From JBLNBQ01 sp050260095 (GTDB taxonomy: Bacteria; Bacillota; UBA5301; DYFA01): DNA of 28,315 nt. A program made the translations under genes and the position numbers. The notes below the pieces were generated by a model. The model was not told the origin of the DNA. It made no database searches and saw only the letters and a list, made by a program, of their open reading frames with translations. The number at the start of each line of letters is the position of its first letter. Positions within the stretch are counted from its first letter, which is position 1. This document shows positions 24,875-28,315 of the stretch, piece by piece. The stretch spans positions 1 through 28,315 of the forward strand of contig JBLNBQ010000153.1 of NCBI GenBank assembly GCA_050260095.1, read 5' to 3'.

Positions 24875-24999
24875 CGCGGCAACACCACCCAACAGATGAC
24901 CGCCGCCACGCCCAACACTGCGACGACGTAGCCGCTCTCAACGAGGATTCCCAAAGCGTAACTGGTCCAGGTGCGGGCGAGGTTCGGTTCTTCCCTCAT
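24871..24999 (-). CDS. 42-residue single-pass membrane protein coupled to TrkH
   Basis: A short gene between trkA and trkH. The ATG at 24999 has a G-rich site (GGGGG) 8 bases upstream, and its TGA overlaps the trkH ATG as ATGA. The product has a polar, acidic start (MREEPNLARTWTSYALG) followed by one hydrophobic helix at about residues 22-40 (SGYVVAVLGVAAVICWVVL) ending in PR. The size and topology recall KdpF, the small lipid-like subunit of the Kdp K+ pump, and other one-helix transporter accessory peptides, but there is no sequence claim of homology. Support comes from start, ribosome site, coupling and the membrane helix. It could also serve only as a leader peptide that couples trkH translation. 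Confidence 0.68.
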   Translation of the reverse strand: MREEPNLARTWTSYALGILVESGYVVAVLGVAAVICWVVLPR

Positions 25000-25012
25000 C
25001 GTCCCCGCCCCC

Positions 25013-25684
25013 TCACGCGTGTTTGTTCCGGCCCAGGAGGACCTCGCGCAGGCGTTCCTCCATGCCGGTCCGGGTCACGGCCATGACGACGTCACCGACC
25101 CTGAGCAGCGTCTCTCCGTGCGGGAAGATGACCTCCGCGCCGCGGATCAGAGTGACGAGCACCGAGTCAGCGGGCAGGACGATGTCCCTGAGCGCCTTCC
25201 CGGCCGCCGGAGAACCCTCGGTCAATTCGGCATGAACCAGTTCGAGATCGCCGTGCTTCAGCTTGAGGAGCGTATGCAGGTCCTGCGAGTCGATCTCCTG
25301 CTCGATCGCGTGGGTCAGGATGGCCGTGCCGCTGACCGCCGCGTCCACACCCAGCAGCGTGAAGATCCGTTCGTTCTTCGGGTTGTTGATCCGGGCCACG
25401 GCCCGGGGCACCTGGAAGTTGCGCTTGGCCACCTGGCAGACGACCAGGTTCACCTCGTCGTGCCCGGCCACGGCGGCGATCACGTCCGCCCGGTCGGCGT
25501 CGGCGTCGGCCAGGATCTGCGGGTTGGTGCCGTCGCCGCTCATCACCGGAACCCCCAACTCGTTGGCCGCCCGGCTGCAAAGGTCCGCGTCCTGCTCGAT
25601 CACGGTCACCTGATGCCCCCGGGAAACCAGCGTCTTGGCCAGGTAGTAGCCGACTTTTCCTGCGCCCACCACTACGACGAACAT
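25013..25684 (-). CDS. trkA: TrkA/KtrA-type potassium channel regulator (second copy)
   Basis: Cytoplasmic RCK protein that gates TrkH; 223 residues with one RCK_N and one RCK_C half. The Rossmann NAD(H)/ATP-binding start MFVVVVGAGKVGYYLAK gives GxGxxG at about 7-12. The acidic residue ending strand 2 is in VIEQDADL, and the C-terminal RCK_C domain (about 135-220) could bind c-di-AMP in this family. The ATG at 25684 has GGAGG 8 bases upstream, which separates it from a longer frame running into the preceding trkA. It follows the first trkA by 26 bases. Two different single-RCK subunits would give a heteromeric ring or two alternative rings. Confidence 0.94.
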   Translation of the reverse strand: MFVVVVGAGKVGYYLAKTLVSRGHQVTVIEQDADLCSRAANELGVPVMSGDGTNPQILADADADRADVIAAVAGHDEVNLVVCQVAKRNFQVPRAVARINNPKNERIFTLLGVDAAVSGTAILTHAIEQEIDSQDLHTLLKLKHGDLELVHAELTEGSPAAGKALRDIVLPADSVLVTLIRGAEVIFPHGETLLRVGDVVMAVTRTGMEERLREVLLGRNKHA

Positions 25685-25710
25685 CGTCTCTCCCTCCACT
25701 ACCCGGCCTT

Positions 25711-26358
25711 CTAGAGGCCGAGACTCCCCATGATGCGCTTGAGGCTTTCCGAGTGGGCTGACGCCACGATCGCGTCTCCGCCGGCCAGGACCAGGCCCGG
25801 CTCGGCGACCTGCGCCCGCCCGCCCCGCAGCACTGCGGCGATGCGGAAGAGGCCGGCCTGTTCGGCCTCGGCCACCGTCTTCCCGGCGAGCCCAGGGCCG
25901 ACCTTGACCTCGACCATCTCGACCTCGCCGGTCCCCAAGGTGCCGCGCCGCCGCAGCCCATTGGTGGTCAGCAGGTTCCGGATGACGGTGACCCCCATGT
26001 GGGTCGTGGAGACGGTCTCGAGCCCCAGCTGGTGATAGGTCTCCTCCCGGGCCGGGTCGTAGATCCGGGCCACCACCTTGGGCACGCCGAAGATGTGCTT
26101 GGCGACCTGGGCCGCCATGATGTTGGTGTTGTCGTTGTTCGTGACGGCCGCGCAGGCGTCCGCCTCCTCGATCCCGGCCTGCCGGAGCACGTCTTCGTCG
26201 ATCCCGGTCCCGGTCACCGTCTCGCCGTTGAACTCTGACCCCAGGCTCACGAAGGCGCTGCTGTCGCGGTCGATGACCACGACGTCGTGCCCTTCGCTCG
26301 AGAGAACGGTGGCCAGCATCGATCCGACCCGGCCACAGCCGATTACCACGGCACGCAA
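25711..26358 (-). CDS. trkA: TrkA/KtrA-type potassium channel regulator (first copy)
   Basis: A 215-residue RCK protein. The TTG start at 26358 is chosen because GGAGGGGG lies 8 bases upstream and the protein then begins at the Rossmann strand (LRAVVIGCGRVGSMLA, GxGxxG). The acidic dinucleotide contact is in VIDRDSSAF. NNDNTN and ARIYDP are typical family positions. The RCK_C domain covers about 140-215. It is clearly diverged from the copy downstream, so this is an old duplication or a paralog pair rather than a recent one. It is the first gene after the c-di-AMP riboswitch terminator. Confidence 0.93.
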   Translation of the reverse strand: MRAVVIGCGRVGSMLATVLSSEGHDVVVIDRDSSAFVSLGSEFNGETVTGTGIDEDVLRQAGIEEADACAAVTNNDNTNIMAAQVAKHIFGVPKVVARIYDPAREETYHQLGLETVSTTHMGVTVIRNLLTTNGLRRRGTLGTGEVEMVEVKVGPGLAGKTVAEAEQAGLFRIAAVLRGGRAQVAEPGLVLAGGDAIVASAHSESLKRIMGSLGL

Positions 26359-26406
26359 GGCTGTCTCCCCCTCCCAAATCCAACGGCGGCTTCCCCGCCT
26401 GAACAC

Positions 26407-26440
26407 AAAAAGCAACCATGGAACAGGCCCATGGTTGCTT
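26407..26440 (-). terminator. Riboswitch-controlled intrinsic terminator before trkA
   Basis: A perfect 12 bp stem (26429-26440 with 26410-26421), 7-base loop, and five T residues on the minus strand. It lies about 24 bases after the aptamer and about 50 bases before the TTG of trkA. This is the expression platform expected for a ydaO-type OFF switch. Confidence 0.92.
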
Positions 26441-26455
26441 CCTCCGCCATGCCTG

Positions 26456-26580
26456 TCTCTCCCAACGCTGACGAGGTTAGCTGCAGGGTTAGGGCGGAAG
26501 AGTGCCCCTCGCGTTAAGGCGATTCACCCCAGAAGATGGGTCCCCCGCTCTCCGCCGGTCGCGGAGATTGAGCGTTTTTC
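26456..26580 (-). promoter_or_regulatory. Cyclic di-AMP riboswitch (ydaO/yuaA class)
   Basis: An RNA aptamer in the leader of the trk genes. The P1 stem AACGCU/AGCGUU closes it (26571-26576 with 26464-26469). Between the arms are the class hallmarks: a Cys-GG style CUCCGCGACCGGCGGAG hairpin, GGGGGACCCA, UGGGGUGAAUC, CGCCCUAACCC, and GCUAACCUCGUCAGCGUU. c-di-AMP binding by ydaO aptamers normally promotes termination, here at the hairpin 26407-26440, lowering K+ uptake when c-di-AMP is high. Class assignment is from recognised motifs and the K+ transport context; the OFF direction is inferred from the terminator. Confidence 0.9.
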
Positions 26581-26616
26581 CCAGCTAAAACAAATAATAT
26601 CTCCAGCAACACACCG

Positions 26617-26645
26617 AGTATACTACCGCGCCGTCCACAAGTAAA
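26617..26645 (-). promoter_or_regulatory. Promoter of the c-di-AMP riboswitch-trk operon
   Basis: On the minus strand, TTTACT (26640-26645), a 17-base spacer and TATACT (26617-26622). The predicted start is near 26610, giving a leader of about 250 nt. The -35 overlaps the T-run of the sec operon terminator. Confidence 0.72.
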
Positions 26646-26674
26646 ACATAAGCCGGGGCGAAAAACCCCGGCTT
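26643..26674 (-). terminator. Intrinsic terminator after secDF
   Basis: A perfect 9 bp GC-rich stem (26666-26674 with 26650-26658) with a 7-base loop, then ATGTTTT on the minus strand. It ends the sec operon about 95 bases after the secF stop. Confidence 0.8.
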
Positions 26675-26768
26675 GAGCGTATTGCAGACGGGCGGTAGCC
26701 CGGCTGGCAATTCACGTCATTGGACCTTCGCTGGGCGTGATAGTTCACGCCCGGGCGCGTTCAGGCAG
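26675..26768 (-). other. secF 3' untranslated region with a perfect hairpin
   Basis: No gene is seen. An 8 bp perfect hairpin with a 4-base loop (26733-26740 with 26745-26752) stands 16 bases after the secF stop. It has no T-run, so it more likely protects the mRNA 3' end than terminates. Confidence 0.5.
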
Positions 26769-27722
26769 TTAGCGCGCCTTGGCGGTCGCCAGTTTCTTGC
26801 CCTTGGCCGCCACGCCGCTCGCCTTGCGCCGCTCCTCCCATTCCTTCCAGGTCACCCAGATGGGGCTGGCGATGAAGATCGAGGAGTAGCAGCCGGAGAA
26901 GATACCGAACAGCAGGGCGAAGGTAAAGACCTTGATCGACTCGCCGCCGAAGAAGTACAGGGCGATGATCGAGACCAGCGTGGTGCCGACCGTGTTGATC
27001 GACCGGGCCAGCGTCTGGTTGATCGAGTTGTCGACCAGGGCGGCGTAGCTCTCGCCCTTCTTGTGGAAGCGCAGGTTCTCCCGGATCCGGTCGAAGATGA
27101 CGATCGTGTCGTTGATCGAGTAACCGATGATGGTCAGGATGGCCGCCACGAAGGGCGAGTCGACCTGCTTACCGGTCAGGGCGAAGAGGCCCATGATCAT
27201 GAACACGTCGTGCAGCAGGGCGATGATCGCCGCCACCGCGAACTTGAACTCGAACCGAACCGTGATGTAGACCAGCATCAGGATGGAGGCGACGACCACC
27301 GCCCAGAAGGCGTTGGAGGTCAACTCCCGCCCGACCACCGGGCCGACGGTGTCGGTCTGGTTCTGCGTCAGGTCGATCTTGCCGACCCTCTGCTGCAGGA
27401 CGTCATCGACCTGCTTCTCCTGAGCCGGAGAGAGGGCGACCGTCCGGATGATGATCGTGTTGCCGGCGCCGGCCTGCACCTGCGCATCGTTGGTGCCCGT
27501 CGCCTGGAGGGACGGGTCCTTGAGGGCGTCGGTCACCTGGGCGACCGTGACCTTTGACTCGAAGGTGCGTTGCAGGATGGAACCGCCCTTGAAGTCGATG
27601 CCGAGGTTGAGGCCCCGCGTCCCGAGGGCGATGAGACCCGCCAGGAGGAGGACCCCCGACACCGCGAACCACAGGTTACGGTGCTTGATGACATTCAGAT
27701 GGATGCGGTCGAGAAAGTACAT
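26769..27722 (-). CDS. secF: Protein translocase accessory subunit SecF
   Basis: Membrane RND-type protein that, with SecD, uses the proton gradient to help complete protein export through SecYEG. A 317-residue protein, family length. The first membrane helix is at about 19-37, followed by the periplasmic P4 start LGIDFKGGSILQ. The five C-terminal helices include IGYSINDTIVIFDRIREN and the NQTLARSINTVGTT region. A basic tail (EERRKASGVAAKGKK) is cytoplasmic. The ATG at 27722 has a GGGGGTGAGG ribosome site and lies 4 bases after secD, so the two are coupled. In B. subtilis the two are fused as SecDF; here they are separate. Confidence 0.97.
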   Translation of the reverse strand: MYFLDRIHLNVIKHRNLWFAVSGVLLLAGLIALGTRGLNLGIDFKGGSILQRTFESKVTVAQVTDALKDPSLQATGTNDAQVQAGAGNTIIIRTVALSPAQEKQVDDVLQQRVGKIDLTQNQTDTVGPVVGRELTSNAFWAVVVASILMLVYITVRFEFKFAVAAIIALLHDVFMIMGLFALTGKQVDSPFVAAILTIIGYSINDTIVIFDRIRENLRFHKKGESYAALVDNSINQTLARSINTVGTTLVSIIALYFFGGESIKVFTFALLFGIFSGCYSSIFIASPIWVTWKEWEERRKASGVAAKGKKLATAKAR

Positions 27723-27726
27723 TCCC

Positions 27727-28315
27727 TCACCCCCTGGTCACGCCGAAGAACGGCGCGTACTTGTCCGGATCGCGTTCCACGAGGAGCGCCAGGAGCAGCC
27801 GGGTCACGATGATGGCCGTGAACATCGAGATCACGATACCAAGCGACAGCGTCACGGCAAACCCCTTGATCGGCCCCGTGCCCAGTGTGAAGAGCACCGC
27901 GGCGGCAATCAGCGTGGTGATGTTCGAGTCGAAGATCGAGGAGAAGGCCCGGTGGAACCCGGCTTCGATGGACGGCCGCAGGAACTTGCCGGCCTGCAGC
28001 TCTTCCTTGATCCGCTCGAAGATCAGCACGTTGGCGTCGACCGCCATACCGACCGACAGGATGAAGGCGGCGATGCCCGGCAGGGTCAGCGTCGCCCGGA
28101 GGGCGGCCATCGACCCGAGCAGGAGCAGCACATACATCCCAAGGGCCAGGTCGGCCAGCATACCCGGGAGCCGGTAGTACATGAGCATGTACAGCAGCAC
28201 CAGGATCACGCCAACGACGGCCGCCTTGAACGACTTATCGATCGATTCCCGACCGAGGGTCGGGCCGACCGACCGGTTCTCGACGACCTTGAGGGGCACC
28301 GGCAGAGCACCGGCC
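27727..28315 (-). CDS. secD: Protein translocase subunit SecD, C-terminal part only
   Basis: The 3' end of secD, about 196 residues, with the start lying outside the window. It begins in the sequence GALPVPLKVVENRSVGPTLG at the end of the periplasmic domain. The C-terminal membrane block follows, with VGMAVDANVLIFERIKEEL and FDSNITTLIAAAVLF, both conserved in SecD. The ORF-like start codon at 28299 is internal and should not be taken as the start. It precedes secF by 4 bases. Confidence 0.96.
   Translation of the reverse strand, partial: AGALPVPLKVVENRSVGPTLGRESIDKSFKAAVVGVILVLLYMLMYYRLPGMLADLALGMYVLLLLGSMAALRATLTLPGIAAFILSVGMAVDANVLIFERIKEELQAGKFLRPSIEAGFHRAFSSIFDSNITTLIAAAVLFTLGTGPIKGFAVTLSLGIVISMFTAIIVTRLLLALLVERDPDKYAPFFGVTRG

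Noticed and set aside
25685..26419. A single large fused protein upstream of the second trkA
   Set aside because: The open frame continues but is the shadow of the first trkA in another frame. Each trkA has its own ribosome site and Rossmann start.
1..28315. Mobile elements, CRISPR arrays, prophage or defence island
   Set aside because: No transposase, integrase, spaced direct repeats or att-like duplications were seen, and gene order is the ancestral Bacillota backbone.

Overview
This window is a piece of bacterial chromosomal backbone with high G+C content. Every gene lies on the minus strand, so the reading order is from high to low coordinates. Gene content and order match the conserved Bacillota (Firmicutes) neighbourhood known from Bacillus subtilis and many clostridia: secDF, recJ, apt, relA, dtd, hisS, aspS, 6S RNA, tcdA, rarA, an Rrf2 regulator, iscS, mnmA, an AI-2E family permease and alaS. 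High G+C, frequent GTG/TTG starts with strong GGAGG-type ribosome sites, and a ydaO-type c-di-AMP riboswitch suggest a high-GC clostridial or Symbiobacterium/Moorella-like lineage. That placement is inference; no rRNA is present. I see no mobile element, CRISPR array, tRNA or horizontally acquired island.

Layout in transcription order. (1) 28315-26643: the 3' part of secD, then secF, then an intrinsic terminator. (2) 26645-24871 and on: a sigma-A promoter, a c-di-AMP riboswitch with terminator, two TrkA-type K+ channel regulators, an unlisted 42-residue membrane protein and TrkH. Tightly spaced after these come an OB-fold-like membrane protein, a large RecJ-HIRAN-RecQ-like helicase fusion, apt, relA, dtd and a metallo-beta-lactamase-fold hydrolase. 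I found no convincing promoter inside this run. (3) 15202-13614: a strong promoter and a membrane-anchored parvulin-type foldase with TPRs. (4) 13537-10455: hisS and aspS, overlapping by GTGA. (5) 10408-10135: a promoter and terminator bracketing a structured RNA, most likely 6S RNA, then tcdA and rarA. (6) 7840-4413: a promoter and candidate operator, then the Fe-S/thiolation operon (Rrf2 regulator, cysteine desulfurase, IscU scaffold, MnmA). (7) 4369-2731: two small membrane proteins and an AI-2E family permease. (8) 2673-1: a consensus promoter and alaS, which lacks only its extreme C-terminus at the window edge.

Functionally the window joins protein export (SecDF, foldase), potassium homeostasis under c-di-AMP control, the stringent response, recombination repair, tRNA charging and editing, and sulfur transfer from IscS to MnmA and IscU. 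The most unusual items are the RecJ-HIRAN-helicase fusion, the small membrane protein translationally coupled to TrkH, the position of relA and recJ in a gene run headed by a c-di-AMP riboswitch, and the Cys/His-rich tail on IscU.
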